64,000 nucleotides of DNA, taken from Rotaria sordida (Eukaryota > Rotifera > Eurotatoria > Philodinida > Philodinidae). Position numbers and translations under genes: made by a program. Below, piece after piece: positions 50,201 through 63,705 of this stretch. The stretch spans positions 1 through 64,000 of the forward strand of contig CAJNOL010000479.1 in NCBI GenBank assembly GCA_905250125.1, written 5' to 3'. Within the stretch, counting starts at the first letter, position 1, and each line of letters opens with the position of its first letter. The notes beneath the pieces were generated by a model, which ran no database searches, was not told the DNA's origin, and worked only from the letters and a program-made list of their open reading frames with translations.

Positions 50201-53200
50201 TTCTAGTACAATGATTCTTCATTATAAAAAAGGAATTCGACCATTGGAATGTTCAATAACTGATTTAACATTTTTTACATGTCAAATTGGTTGTATTGAT
50301 GAAACAACAATGTCTATTATCGAACCCATTGATTGTTCCTTTAGTGTTTATATATCGAATGAAATGCTTAATGAACAAACATGTAAACTTAATATTCCTA
50401 TATTAAATATTCGTCTTTCATATTCGAATATTAAAATAATATTATCTTTGGTTAATTTAATATACAAGCAAATATCTCAAGCAAAAACTCGAAAACCTTT
50501 ATTAACATATTTTACTGGAATCATTATATCACCTTTAAAAAATTATCAATCATCTGAAAATATATTTTTAAATATAAAATTTTTAAAATTTATTTGTGAT
50601 GAAATATGTTTATGTCTTATTGATGATTGTTTTGGTGTAAATATTCCTTTATTGAATATCAATTTAAAATCTTTTAATTTAGAAACAATTGAAAATAGTG
50701 ATTCACATCGTACAGATCAAAGTGAATTTCAATTAAGTATATCTTATTATAATCGATTTCAATCTGGATTTGAACCATTAATTGAAATATGTCAATTACA
50801 AATGATTTTTAGTAGATCATCATCATCGTCCATTTCATTATTTATTTCTTCGAATGAAATACTTAATTTAAATTTTACAAAAGCAATATATCGTTTGTAT
50901 AATACAATTAAAACAAATTGGCTAATTGATTATCAAAATTCGAAGAATGATATTACAATGAATATATCGAAAAAAGAAATTGGTTTTCATCGTGTAAAAC
51001 CATTAGATTCATATTGTTTTAAGAATTTAACTGGTGTTCAAATCAAATTTCGTACATGGATAACAGCTGAACAACGATTTACAAATGATGAAAATATTGT
51101 TGATGATAATCAAACAATTTCATTTTGTTTTCCTACTCGTTCATCTGAGTTAAATAAGAATATAAATCAACATTCTAAAATGAGAGCACGAACAAATTCA
51201 ATTGTTGCATCATTATTTCAAACTGATCGTCGTCTATTAATTTCAATCGATGGTTGGCAATGTTTACAACCAATATCAATTGATCGTATTGGTAAATTTT
51301 TTCGATTAGCTATTCCATCCAATCATAATCAATTAGTTAAACCAATTCTTGTTACTATTGATATTGCTATGACAGATAATTCAATACGTTCAATTACAGT
51401 AAAATCTTCTATCGAAATACGTAATCAACTATTGACATCAATCGATATTCGATTCGAATGTAACTTCGATTTATCATACGAATTTTGTTTAGAACCAAAT
51501 GAAATTCGTTCATTACCTATACAATTTTGTTCAATACTTAAACAAATTCAAGTTCGACCTGCTAATTTTGCTCTCGATTATTGTGATGATCCTATTAATT
51601 GGTTAGAAATTGAAAATGAAAATACAATAGGTGTACAAAGAAATGATAACAAGTAAGATAAGTTTATATAATTTAATGTAAAACTTATGTTTATATATAT
51701 TTTCAAGATCTAGTACTAGAAAATCTTCAACATTCGAAGAAAATACAATCAATCGTCAGTCATTTCTTCGTAGATGTTCAATCAATGGAAAAGAAGCAGT
51801 TTATTATGTATGTTTTCAATCAAAACAAACTTGTCTTTTAACCTATCAAGATCATACATTTTCACTCTATGAATTATCTATTTTTCCACCGTTAACAATT
51901 TATAATTTACTTCCATGTACATTAAATTTTGAAATACCATCTCATCCTCAAAAGTTTGAACTTAGTGCATATAAATTTCACAAAGAACATGTATTAAATA
52001 TTGTTCAAGGTATAAATATTATCTTTGCTACTAATCTCTATCATATGAATAAACCAATATGTTTACCATCAATAAATGATCTTCATCGTATGAAATATAC
52101 TCATCAACGTATTATCTTCTATGATAATAGTCAACGAGAATTAATTGTTGATATTACAATTGTATGTATTGTTAAATATCGTCTAAAACTTTTTGTATCT
52201 GTTCCCTATGTCTTATTAAATAAGAGTGGTAATATTTATAATTATGATTAATTTTATTTTTCAAAAATATTTCTTTTAGGTATTCCATTAATATTCAAAG
52301 ATATAAATTCACGAGTTGAAGCAGCTGGACAAAATAAAGAAGATGAAATAGCATTAAATCGAGAACCATTACTTTTTTCATTCAATGATTCGAATCGTAA
52401 TAATACATGCGTAATGAGAGTAGGCACTGGTTTACATCTTCATCAAGATGGACGTCCTCAATGGTCACAACGATTTAGTTTAGAACATGGTTCTACTTAT
52501 CGACAATTAAAAGTACGTTTATCACGTAATTCATCTGATTGGAATTATTCTATTAGTATTGATGTTCATTCTGGACATGGTCATTTGAAAAAAAAAACAA
52601 AATTTATTTTTTTCAATGCACGTTATATTATTTGTAATCAAAGTTCATATGATTTATTGATTGCACAACGACACATAGTAGATAATACTTCTAATTGGCT
52701 TCATGTATTACAACATGCAAATGTTGCTTATCATTGGCCACGTACTGATATTGAACAATTATTATGCGTACGAGTTATGGATGATGATCAATATCCATTG
52801 ATTCATTGGTCGGGTGGTTTTCAAATTGATTCTATCGATGCATTTCATATCAATATGAGATATGAAAATGGTCAATGCTTAATACTTCGAGTACAAGTTA
52901 TTGAACGAAATGGCACTTATTTTGTTGTATTTATGGATTCGAATCAAATGCCAGTTCCATTTCGTATTTATAATCGATCTAATGTACCGATTCAATTCTA
53001 TCAAACGGAAACTCGAGAAGATCTAAGTCATTTACGTACGATAATTCAACCACATCAGTCAATCGATTATGCTTGGGATGAACCAACATTTAAACCAACC
53101 ATTACTTGCTCAATTATAGATGGTACTAAAGCAACCTATGATCTTCTTAAACTTGGTTCTGCCGATGATTTACACTATCAAAATTATATCTATCTCACTT

Positions 53201-56200
53201 TTGAAGAAACATTTCATAGAGAAGACCTTACAGAATTATTATCTACAACAAATAAAGCTAACAATATATCACATTCTTCATATCAGCAGCTTGTCATTGA
53301 ATATATCGATGGTCGATTATTACTATCAAAACTTCAAGAAAATAAACGTTCACAATTATGGCAGATGACAAGTAATGGCCTATTGATTCATGTAGGATCA
53401 TCACCATCATCATTTCAAGATTCAAATACGAAGAAAGAATATCTTGATGATATTCGACATGCATTTGTCTTAGATATCAAAGATTCAACTGATAATGTTT
53501 TAAGTCATCTAATGACACGTTCTATGCCACTGATAGTGAGACGTTATGATTCCAAACGAGCATTTACACAAACTTGGCAGTTTCTTGATAATGGTTGTTT
53601 GTGTATGGCAAATACACAGATGTGTGTTCAAGTTTTTGGAGAATTAAACGAAAATAGTGATGTAGTTCTTGGACCGATTATGTAAGACTCTTCTGTTCTT
53701 TTCTTTTTTGACAATCACACATATCATCTACTTTATGTTTAGTGAGAATAAAAATTTGTTACCTGCAGCAACTATGCATATTCGTTCTCATCAACGTTAT
53801 AAAGGTTCTGGTGTTTTATATACACGTGTAATTGCTGATGGGCCTACAAATGTGCTCGAAATAGATCATATAAAAACAACTGACTCGCCAATTATAACTA
53901 CTATCTTATCATCATCATCGACTATTTATCATCTTGATCTTCATTTTCCATTTGGTGTTGGTATATCTGTTGTAGGTTCGATTGGTCATGAATCGGAAGA
54001 ACTTATATATGTTCTCGTTAATAATGTTCATATCGAATATAATGATAAAGATCATGAACAATCAATTGAAGCAACAATCGATACTCTTATTGTTCGTTTT
54101 AATTATTTCATCTATTAAACTAGAGATTTCTTTTCATTTTATTTTATTTTTATGTCTAGATTTCAAATCAACTTTTAACAACAACAAAACCATGTTTGCT
54201 CTATGCATCCTATACTAAAGATACATCAACTCAATCAGCTATTCGTTTACAAGTAAATTGGAAAAAATTCAATGCTAATTTCATGTAAGTCATAACTTTT
54301 TCTATTTAAAAAGAAAAACATTAATATATTTAGTCTTCTTCGTATTATTCGTTATCTTCGTCTTGATCTCAATTCAATCGTAATTCAACTCGATGAACTT
54401 CTTTTATGGAAATTAATCGATTTTTTTGATATTGAAATCTCATCATTATCCGCATTACTATTTAAAGCTGCTGGTATCGGTAATAGTTCTAATTCTGATC
54501 GTAAAATTGATCTAAATGTAAATGATTACGATACGGAACGAATTCTATCATTACTAACATCAACACATGCTACTCGAATCTATTTTAATAAACTTTATTT
54601 ATCACCTATTAATCTCAAGTTAAGTGTATATTGTATTCATTCAAAACGATTGCTTCCAATGCATTTATTAGCTATTAAACGACGTGCATCATTTCCTCTT
54701 GTTCCTTTTGAAAATGCTGAAATAAATTTAAGAACTTACGAACAAACACATATTTCTAATACATATGATTTTTTTCTATTCTCAATAATGACACATTATG
54801 TTAATGTTTGTACACGACAAATATTGAAAATTGTAGGTAGTGTTGATTTTCTTGGAAATCCACTTGGATTAATTCATGATGTAACCAATGGTTTAACTTG
54901 TCTTGTTGATCAAGGTAGTGTAAGTGGTCTAGTTAAAAATGTAACACATGGTGTTGCTGATTCAACATCAAAAGTTACAGGTTCACTTTCACATGGATTG
55001 GGTAAACTTGTTTCGGATAATGAAACTGACAGTCGACGACAAGCTATAGCAGATCATCGTCGAGGTTCAACACTTGGTCATGCTATTCGACATGGAACAG
55101 TTGGTTTAGCTGCTGGATTTTATGGTGGATTGACATCAATGATTAAACAACCATATAAAGGTGTTGTTGAAGAAGGTGTTCCTGGACTTGTTAAAGGCGT
55201 TGCAAAAGGTATTGTGGGAACAGTAAGTAAACCAATGGTTGGTATACTCGATTTTACAAATGAAATGGCAACAGCTATTAAAGAAGGTTCACGTTCATCA
55301 AATACAAATTTGCATAGTCGTACAAGGCCAATACGATGGCCATCAAATAGTTTATGTCTACTTCAATCTTATTCAATTTTTGATGCTCAAGGTCATTATT
55401 TACTTTACAAAATCAACAAAGGCAATATGACTGAACGATATATTTCACGACTTACTCTTTCTACAAAACCAACCAATACGTCAGATAAACGAGTAGTGAC
55501 TACAAATAGTCACCGTAACAAATTTACGTCAGATCGAAGAGATGCCTATGTCGATGTAAGTTTAGTTTATTTTAATTATATAGTTTTTGTATGCGAATGT
55601 ATACTTTTCAATAGGCAATGATCACTACTCAACGTGTAATTATATATCAAAGAATAGGTGATGAACCTGATATATTCAAATTTGAAATTATTAATAGTTA
55701 CGATTTCAGTACATCAATGACAGTTGTTCCTATCGGTTTGTAACTAATTTACATTTCTTCTTCTATAATTAATACATATCGAAGAAATTAGAATTCTGGT
55801 CGATGATCTCATCTCTCATAGGAATGCATTGATGGATGAGACTAATCTTCATATCTTCTGACAGATCTAGCATTTCGAATGACTGATCTATAAGTCTAAA
55901 AGTCATTTAACATATAGATGATTTTATATACGCAAAATGAATAGAAAAATGAGATTGGAAGTTGATGCAAGATAGATATGAATAATTTAGAGTATTAACA
56001 TTTAACAAAAATTTGACCTGTCTTTAAAGACAAGTGTAAGATTTAGTGATTGGACTCTATAAAGAAAATATTCAGTACAAAGTCAAATCTAGGTTCTATC
56101 TACTTGAGTCTTCCAGGACAATCCAAAATTCAGTTTGTCTCATAGAACTCTTTCACCTACTCTCTTTAAATTAATGAAATCTCACTAGACGACATAATCA

Positions 56201-56466
56201 AATTTTTCTTAATAGAAGATGATGATGGTCATACTTATATTCGATTTCTCATTGATTCCAATACTTCCACTCTGTCAAACAACACATCAAACATATCTCA
56301 CCAGTGTATTCATCGATGTGATACTCTTGACCAAGCCAAATTGTTCATCCACGAAGTACAACGAGCACAAGAGATATTTCAAGAAGAAAAAATGATTTAT
56401 GTGACATCCGATGATGAATACGACGATATTTATAGTGATAATCTCAATGATCAACAAACTGAATAA
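44236..56466 (+). CDS. VPS13D: VPS13D-type bridge-like lipid transfer protein, ten exons
   Basis: Exons 44236-45857, 45920-48564, 48640-51652, 51708-52228, 52280-53681, 53743-54091, 54160-54284, 54334-55555, 55615-55735 and 56216-56466 total 11,271 nt (3,756 aa), every junction in phase. Eight introns are 49-75 bp; the last is 480 bp. The protein starts MFETIIAAFIKRYVSRYI, a chorein N-terminal domain, followed by a long beta-strand-rich groove that moves phospholipids between membranes. The VAB region lies at roughly 2200-2900. At about 2930-3070 is a ricin-B-like beta-trefoil with QLW and QTW (QxW) motifs, a feature of VPS13D. The conserved VPS13 C-terminal segment (VDFLGNPLGLIHDVTNG, then GLVKNVTHGVADS, GGLTSMIKQPYKGV, GTVSKPMVGILDF) is at about 3390-3560, and a PH-like domain ends the protein. 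Human VPS13D is about 4,390 aa, acts at ER-mitochondria/peroxisome contacts and has a UBA domain; I could not see a UBA here. The family call is firm, the paralogue probable. Confidence 0.85.
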
Positions 56467-56733
56467 TAGTTTTCAATTTATTTAATTGATTTTTTTCATC
56501 ATGTTCGAAAAAGAACAAAAAAAAGTAACACAACCAAGAAAAAAGTACATAAGAACAATTGAAGATAGGTGAGATTATTTTACAACAAAGAAACAAAGAT
56601 CTTTTAAAAAAGACCTTTTTTTTTGCTGTTTTTCTAAAAAAAAAAAAATAAATTTTCATTCAATGGAATAAAATCAAACTTTACGTNNNNNNNNNNAAAA
56701 CAAGTAATATCAATTGAATAAAACATTTTATAA
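56467..56733. other. Convergent 3' region with assembly gap
   Basis: The 267 bp between the VPS13D stop and the septin stop (tail to tail) contain AATAAA signals on the plus strand at 56647 and 56667, candidates for VPS13D polyadenylation. Ten N at 56687-56696 mark an assembly gap of unknown true size. Confidence 0.7.
56687..56696. other. Assembly gap (10 N)
   Basis: Ten ambiguous bases lying 38 bp past the septin stop codon on the minus strand. Sequence may be missing here. Confidence 0.95.
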
Positions 56734-59700
56734 TTACTTATTAACTGAAGGTGTTTGTAATGTTTTACCATTTTTTGTATCATTTCCATGAAATGAACTT
56801 AATTTTTTATAACGATAATTTTCATAATGAATATTATGTGTTACATCACGTAAATCATTTAAATTTGTTCGTATTAACATACTTCGTAATGCAATAAAAT
56901 CACTATGAACTTCATCTTCGACTAGAAACAAAAAGTGATAATTTTTCAATTTGATAAAAAAACAAGTATACCATCAACAATGCCCCAAGCATATTGTCGA
57001 ACTCGTGTACGTTTATTTCCTTTTTCTAAAATAAAATTACTTCCAACAACAGCAAATGGAACTTTATCTTTATAAATTTTTGTTAATTTATTTTCATCAT
57101 CATCATCACATTCAGGAAATTCATATAATTTCATTTTTTCATTTGTAATATCTTGCATAATAGATTTTTTAAATAAACGTAATTCTTCTGATGTTAATGT
57201 ATCAGCTTTGGCAATAACAGGAATTATATTTACTCGATCATGAAGACGTTTCATAAATTCAATATCTAATGCTTGAAGACTAATCAAATTAAATATGAAA
57301 AGATTAAATAAAAAAGGTGCAAGTAGAATGAACAAACCTATGACCCGTTGGTGTAATGAAATAAAGACAACAATGAACACGATTATCATTTATATGAGCT
57401 TTACGAATGACGCGAGATTCAGCATTTAAATATTCCTCATATTTTGAATCAATATGATCGATTATTGGTTGCCAGCTGAAAATTAAAAGAATTTTAAAAA
57501 ATATATTCAGTTCTTTGAAGATATATTTTTTGAAAGATTAAATTTTTACAGATTCTTAATATCATCAACTTCATATACACAGAAAAATTTTCGATAAAAT
57601 CTACTGATACTATAGTAGATATACTGTTAGTCAGAAAGAAAAATTCAAGTCAGACAAATTCTCAGTAATAGTGTTCAGAGATTTATTATGAAGAAAAAGT
57701 GATTAATTCTTATAGAATGATCTCAGTAAGTCTATAATTTGAAGGTAATGATCTTTTAAAACAAGTGAAACCCTACATCTAGAAAAATGTATATCTGTTT
57801 GAAACAAATATCAATTAATCCTTCGATTCAGAACGCTAATAGTTACATGAAATCTGCAATAAATATGTTTTACTTTGATAATAATATTCAACATATTGTA
57901 CTTATCAATATCATTCAAACAGAATATACTATTTGAATAAATATCTATCTATCTGTCTATCCAAACATTCATTCAATAAGCATGTTATTTCTCACATAAA
58001 GGAAAGTCGAGCTCCATATGATTATTCTTTAGAAGTGTAACTTGAGTAGCTAAATTACTAAAAGGAACCTTGTTCTTGACATACAATGAGTTAGAGAAGT
58101 AGTACTGTATATTTTTTACTTCCGAATGATGTTTCAATGCCTCGTCAGTTTGACATAATAGATTAATGCAAAAGATATCATGCACTAATAAAGTATAAAC
58201 AAAACTTATTGAAGTAATAATCTATCATAACATGTTTGATGTTATTTAACTCATATCGAAGGTAGATTGATAACCTATCGAATATTATCATTTTAGACAA
58301 AATAAATATATTCATCTCAGAAAAAAAAAATTCTTCATTTAATAGGCATTCTAAATATAACACGACTAGATGTTAACGAAATACTGACATTTTCTTTATT
58401 CATCTTGTAAAATTTGTGGAAAAATTATTCTATTCTAATTCTCAGAATTTTATTAAACTATGATTTCATTTGCAGAATAATTTTGATCATTGCTCTATGT
58501 TATGTATAATAATCTTTTGAAAATAAGAATATTGAATACATTTGTCTTTCATCAATTTGCTTTCTAAATCTACGACCTTTTCAAATAGGATCTAATGTCA
58601 TAATTCATAACAAAAAAAGCCTATGATTGATTTTTGTTGTCAAGCGAATCGAACAAAAGAAATTAATACAAACCAATTTGAATTATCGACAGCATCACCA
58701 AAACCTGGTGTATCAACAATAGTTAAACGTAATTGTACGCCTTTTTCTTTTAATAAAATAGATGATGAATCAATTGAAACCGTTTTCTTTTTTCGATGAA
58801 CTGTCGATGGAAAATCTTGACCATAAAGTTCCGTTTGAAATAATGTATTTATAAATGTTGATTTACCCAAACCAGATTGACCTAAAAGCATATATATATA
58901 TATATGTAGAGAGAAATAAATAGATCTAATTAATCTTTATGATGCAGTAGGTCACATATGTATCTCATTAACATTATTCAGGAAGAAACAAAAAAAAGAA
59001 CCCGAGACATACCAACAACCATTAAATTAAATTCAAATCCTTTTTTAACTGCTCGTCGATGAACTTGATCAGGTAATGAAACAAAACCAACATTTGAACT
59101 TATTTCTCGAATTCTAGGTGCTACTTGTTGTTGTTGTTGTTCCTTATTAATTGAATTTGTTTCAGATTCTTGACGTGGTCGTATTAATTTTGATATTGTA
59201 GAATTACTTGTTGATGATCCATAGCCATGTGGTGGTGATGGTATTGGTGTTGATGTTGGATTATTAACTATAGTTGGATAAAGAGTTGAACGATAATCAC
59301 CATTTGACGTATGACTATGTGTTGTTGTACTATGAAGAATTGGAGATTGATGAAGATCATCTAGTGTTAAACGAGTTGATGGACCTTTGACACTTGATAT
59401 TGATGAAGATGATGATGCGGGAGCTGATGGCGGTAGTGGTGGTGGAGGAGGAGGAGGAGGAGCAACTGGTGGTGGACCATCGACTGTTGTTGATTCATTT
59501 ATTGCAGAAGCAGAAATTTTTGTTGGTGTAGAATTTGGTGTTGATGTTGTTGAACGAAGATGAGGATCAGCACGACGCTAAATTAAATAAATTCTTCAAA
59601 AAAACCAGAAATTTCAAAAAGAAAATCCGATTCAGAAAAATTAATCTTCAACTACTCCATATAATGATCTCTCATCATTGTATTCTTCCACCAAAAGTTT

Positions 59701-61630
59701 ATAGCAAATAGAATTTCTAGGCTTCGAATTCTTATTCAAAACATCTATCTCTATTAACTTAAAGTTCAAATGTCTCAGCACCAATTGATTTTTTACTTAT
59801 AACAAGACATATGTATAGGAAAAAAGAATCATTAAGAAATTTTATTCAACTACAAGCAACACGCATCAATTTCTTCATTAACATTGTGCACTACGAAATC
59901 TGTCTACAATAACATCTAAACTTTTGCTTTATGTACTTTTTATAATGAACTTGTCATTTTGTAGAATTCGGCCTGTTTTATCTTACATATGGAAAATGGC
60001 TTACTATTGACAAAAATAAAACACCTGATCTAAAAACAAAGCATCACTTTCAATGAAGCTTACGATAGAATTTCTTTTATTAGAATCTATTCTGAAAATT
60101 TCAATCCATCAACAATAAGAAATACAAACGCTTTTTTCAAAAAAAAAAACATTCATTTATTTGCTTAAATTATAACAGAAATATTCAATTCTATTCTACA
60201 ATTTGAAAATATGCTGATAAATGAAGATCCTTTGTTTTTAGTCGAGATAAAAAAAGCATGAACAATCATTATAAATAGCTTTGTTTATGTAGGATAATGA
60301 CATATAATTAAATAAACGGAGACGCATATATAATCCAACCAATAATTTGTAATGATGTAATTGCTTTTTTTTTCCTCGATATGAAAAGATAATCATAGTG
60401 AATACAACTAATCATCTAGAGAAAGAGATTAAACATCTATTCATAGCAATATATATATATATATATATATCATCAACTCTCAAAAGAATTCTATTAATTC
60501 TACTGGAGATATGTAACTAATGATACATATAATTCCCTTATTGATAAAAAAAATATGTTCATGTTGAATATATATCATCATTTGAATAACTAACATGAAT
60601 GAAAATTCTATCGTTAAAAAAAAAAAAGAAAAAAGACCTAGACGGATTAACATATAAATCGTTTTGTTTAACATTGTTTTGATCTTTCTCTTTCATTAAA
60701 CAAAACTAAACTAATGAGTGATTAGTTGTTAGTTTTTTCGTTTTTCAAAAACAAAAACAAAAGAAAAATACGAGTCTATTTGATTGTATCTATTATCGAA
60801 GATAACTTTTGTAGAAAGTTTCTCTACTATATAAACTGTTGTTCAATTATGAGCAAAAATTATCGATTACAATTCTCTTTTCATCACATATATGTAACTT
60901 ATGATTATCTGTTGTATGCACATCAAAAATAAAGAAACTAATCAAATACATTTTCACTTGATAAAAAGAAAGATCATTTCACATCATTGTTTTAATTGAT
61001 TTTTATTTTTAAATAAAATACCATCACGGTTCAATAGAAATTTTCATTGAAACAATTATCTTTTATTTGTTGAGACAAAAGAAAAGTTTTTTTTGAATAT
61101 ATCAAATATATGTCAAGATAAAATAAAAAATATCAGAGAGATATATATATAAACTTACTTTTTAATAGAAAAAAAAAATTTAGATTCAAATATTTCTTCT
61201 TAAGATGAAAACTAATTTGTTTCACTCAAATTTCATTAGTTTTAATAATAATAAAAAAAACTTAAATAATTAAACATTTACATACATATTTTGCAGCAAG
61301 ATAAGCATGCGAATCTAAAGCTGTATTATTTCCATTATTATTTGTTAAAATATGTGTCATTTGTTTAAGACTTGAAAGTGGATGAGTTAAATCTGGTGCA
61401 GCTAAATTTTTATATTTATTCATAACTGATGATTGATAACGTGATGTTGTAGATGAAAATGATGAAGATGCCAATGGATTTGTAACAACAACAGCTGTTA
61501 TACCATTTCCATTTGAATGTGTTGTTGTTGTTGATGGTGTTGATGATTCACTTTCAATTCCATTTGTATGATAACGTATATTCGTCGTTGACGATTTTGA
61601 TGGACTTTCGATTGTTGCTGTCGATGACAT
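56734..61630 (-). CDS. Septin GTPase with proline-rich N-terminus
   Basis: Exons (minus): 61630-61286, 59577-59013, 58881-58674, 57475-57338, 57279-56972, 56921-56734; 1,752 nt, 583 aa, all phases consistent. Introns are 1708, 131, 1198, 58 and 50 bp. Residues 1-284 are Ser/Thr/Asn-rich with a proline run (about 150-165) and a Gln run. The septin core follows: [10 protein letters not shown]-loop GQSGLGKST (Lys310), G3 [17 protein letters not shown] (360 onward), [29 protein letters not shown]4 AKADTLT (442-448), [13 protein letters not shown], then the septin unique element ([33 protein letters not shown]). The core most resembles the SEPT7 group, but the protein ends soon after YENYR and lacks the usual C-terminal coiled coil; the end is 38 bp from the gap. 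It should form membrane-associated filaments in the cortex and at division sites. Confidence 0.88.
60449..60470. repeat. (AT)n microsatellite in septin intron 1
   Basis: Eleven AT units. A similar shorter tract (about 58890-58904) sits at the acceptor side of septin intron 2. Confidence 0.85.
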
Positions 61631-63705
61631 TATTTAAGCATTATCTAGAAGATATTTTTCAAATGTCAATAATTAGAGATTTACCTCGACATACTTTGGT
61701 TATATAACAAATGAAGAACTAAAAAAAAAATGACAAATATTCAAGATGAAGTTGGTAGTAAAGAGAAAAAAAAAAGAAAAAGAAGAGTTGTATGTCGATG
61801 TTTCTGCTTCCATCGATTGTACATAAACTTCCTGTTCGCTCGTTCATCATGTCCGTGTGCCCTCTCTCTCCCTCTCTCTCGTCTTTTTCTTTTTCTCCGG
61901 TCACATCGAAAGAAAGAAGAAAAAAAAACACACACACAAGTCTCTTCTCTTCAAATGATCGTCAGTTTGCTTTTCGAGAAAAAAAAAAGAAACGCTATTG
62001 GCATTATAACAATATGAGTTTAATTTTAATTGCTATTAATATAAAACATTAACTTACTTTAAATTTATTTTATAAATACAAAGCAAAAAGGAAAATGGTT
62101 TTTTTTTTTGAACAAAAATATCAAGGACAACGAACTGATTTCTATTAGTGAACAGCAGTAGCGTGTCTCTCTTACTCTCTTTGTATTTATATCTGACAGA
62201 CGTTTACATTATATATATAGATTCATGTTCCCGTCCGAAGAGAAGAAAAGGCAAAAAAAAAAAATAGAGGTCATCTAACAGCTGCATTTACAATAGATAG
62301 AGAAATCTGTTAAGAGAAATTAGTTTTTTTTTTTTTTTAACAATAAAATGATCAACAGATAAGTGAGTGTATTCATTCTGAAGACAATTATGTATCGATG
62401 ATGTTCATTCATACTGACACAGTAACTGTTTATTAACAGAGAACAAGCGTCTTAGTAAGACGCAGCATGTGCACTATTTCTTTCACTATGCTCGACACTT
62501 TTTTATTAATAATGAGATCAATCTTGTTCTTTCTTTTCGACCAGAAAAGAAAGTCTTCTAACAATCAATGTATATTAATGAAATTATTTGACAATCGAAT
62601 ATGCTTTCTCGACTAACTAAAGAATTTTCCTTCAATTAAAAAAAAAAAGACATTTAATTTATTTTCTATATGTTGATTTCAATTGAATATTACAAAAAGA
62701 AAAATGAACACAATAATATGCATGTATAATCAAATTAGAAATCAATCTCGATTTGGTCGATGCCAAATTTTGTTCGTTATTGAACATATGAAGATTTTTT
62801 TTATTATCAATAAATAACGATGATACTATAAGAATATTTGAATCGCATGAAAGCAAAAGTCATGATGGACCAATGGAAGCAGAGATAAAAAATGTCTATT
62901 ACAATGAAACCAGATATACTCTCATTGTCTATAAAAGAAAAATGTTCCCGCTGGTGAAAAATGTCAGTGTTATAAACAATAAAATCTAATTATATATTCT
63001 ATTTGACTATTTTAAACAATCTATAAACAAAATAATTATATCGAACAGCATTTTGTTTTTTGTACAACGTTTTTTGAATTGAAGATTATTAGTGCGATAT
63101 GTTTTAATATTCAATGTAAAAAAAATCAAATTAATGGAGTGATTTTAATTTATTTTGATCGAAAAAGGAAATTAGATTTTTATTTATGTCAATTGATGCC
63201 TTCAATCATATTTCCTTTGTTTCGTAATATTTCCTATTAAATTAATACCAACGACTAATAGATAGAATTTAATAAACTATAAAAAAATTCATTTGGGCTT
63301 TTTCAAAAATTTTTTTTCTAAATAAACTAAATTTATCTTAATAAATAAAAATGTCTTCTAGAGAAATCATAAATCGAACATAATCAATTGAGTTAATTAG
63401 AATTTCAATTAACGATCTTTACATTATATCTATTTGCGATTTTCTATTTTGTTTATATCAAATATTTTTTTTTTTTTTTATGAAGTAACACGGTTCATCT
63501 TTTCACGAAACATGAAAAGATATCTAAATTTATTTATTAAAAAAAACAAAAACAAAAAGTGAAGAGTAGCAAATTGTAGAAAAAAAATCATAGCACGGAA
63601 TTAAATTAAAAAATAATTATTGAATAGGACGAATGCGACAGTTAATCACTGATCTTTTTTTTTTTCAAATAATTGCAATTGAATTATTTTTTTATTTTTG
63701 GTTGT
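61631..63705. other. Intergenic stretch upstream of septin and downstream of acyl-CoA synthetase
   Basis: About 2 kb without a supported gene. At about 61857-61900 is a pyrimidine-rich block with (CT)n runs followed by a purine-rich block; the many overlapping open frames there are composition artefacts. This is the likely septin promoter region. Confidence 0.5.

Noticed and set aside
53120..53368. Frame overlapping VPS13D exon 5
   Set aside because: Out-of-phase shadow of the VPS13D coding sequence.
57985..58363. Minus frames inside septin intron 3
   Set aside because: The septin phases join cleanly without them, and they have no domain.
61719..62052. Many overlapping frames upstream of septin
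   Set aside because: Simple-sequence CT/GA tracts open several frames at once; composition artefact.
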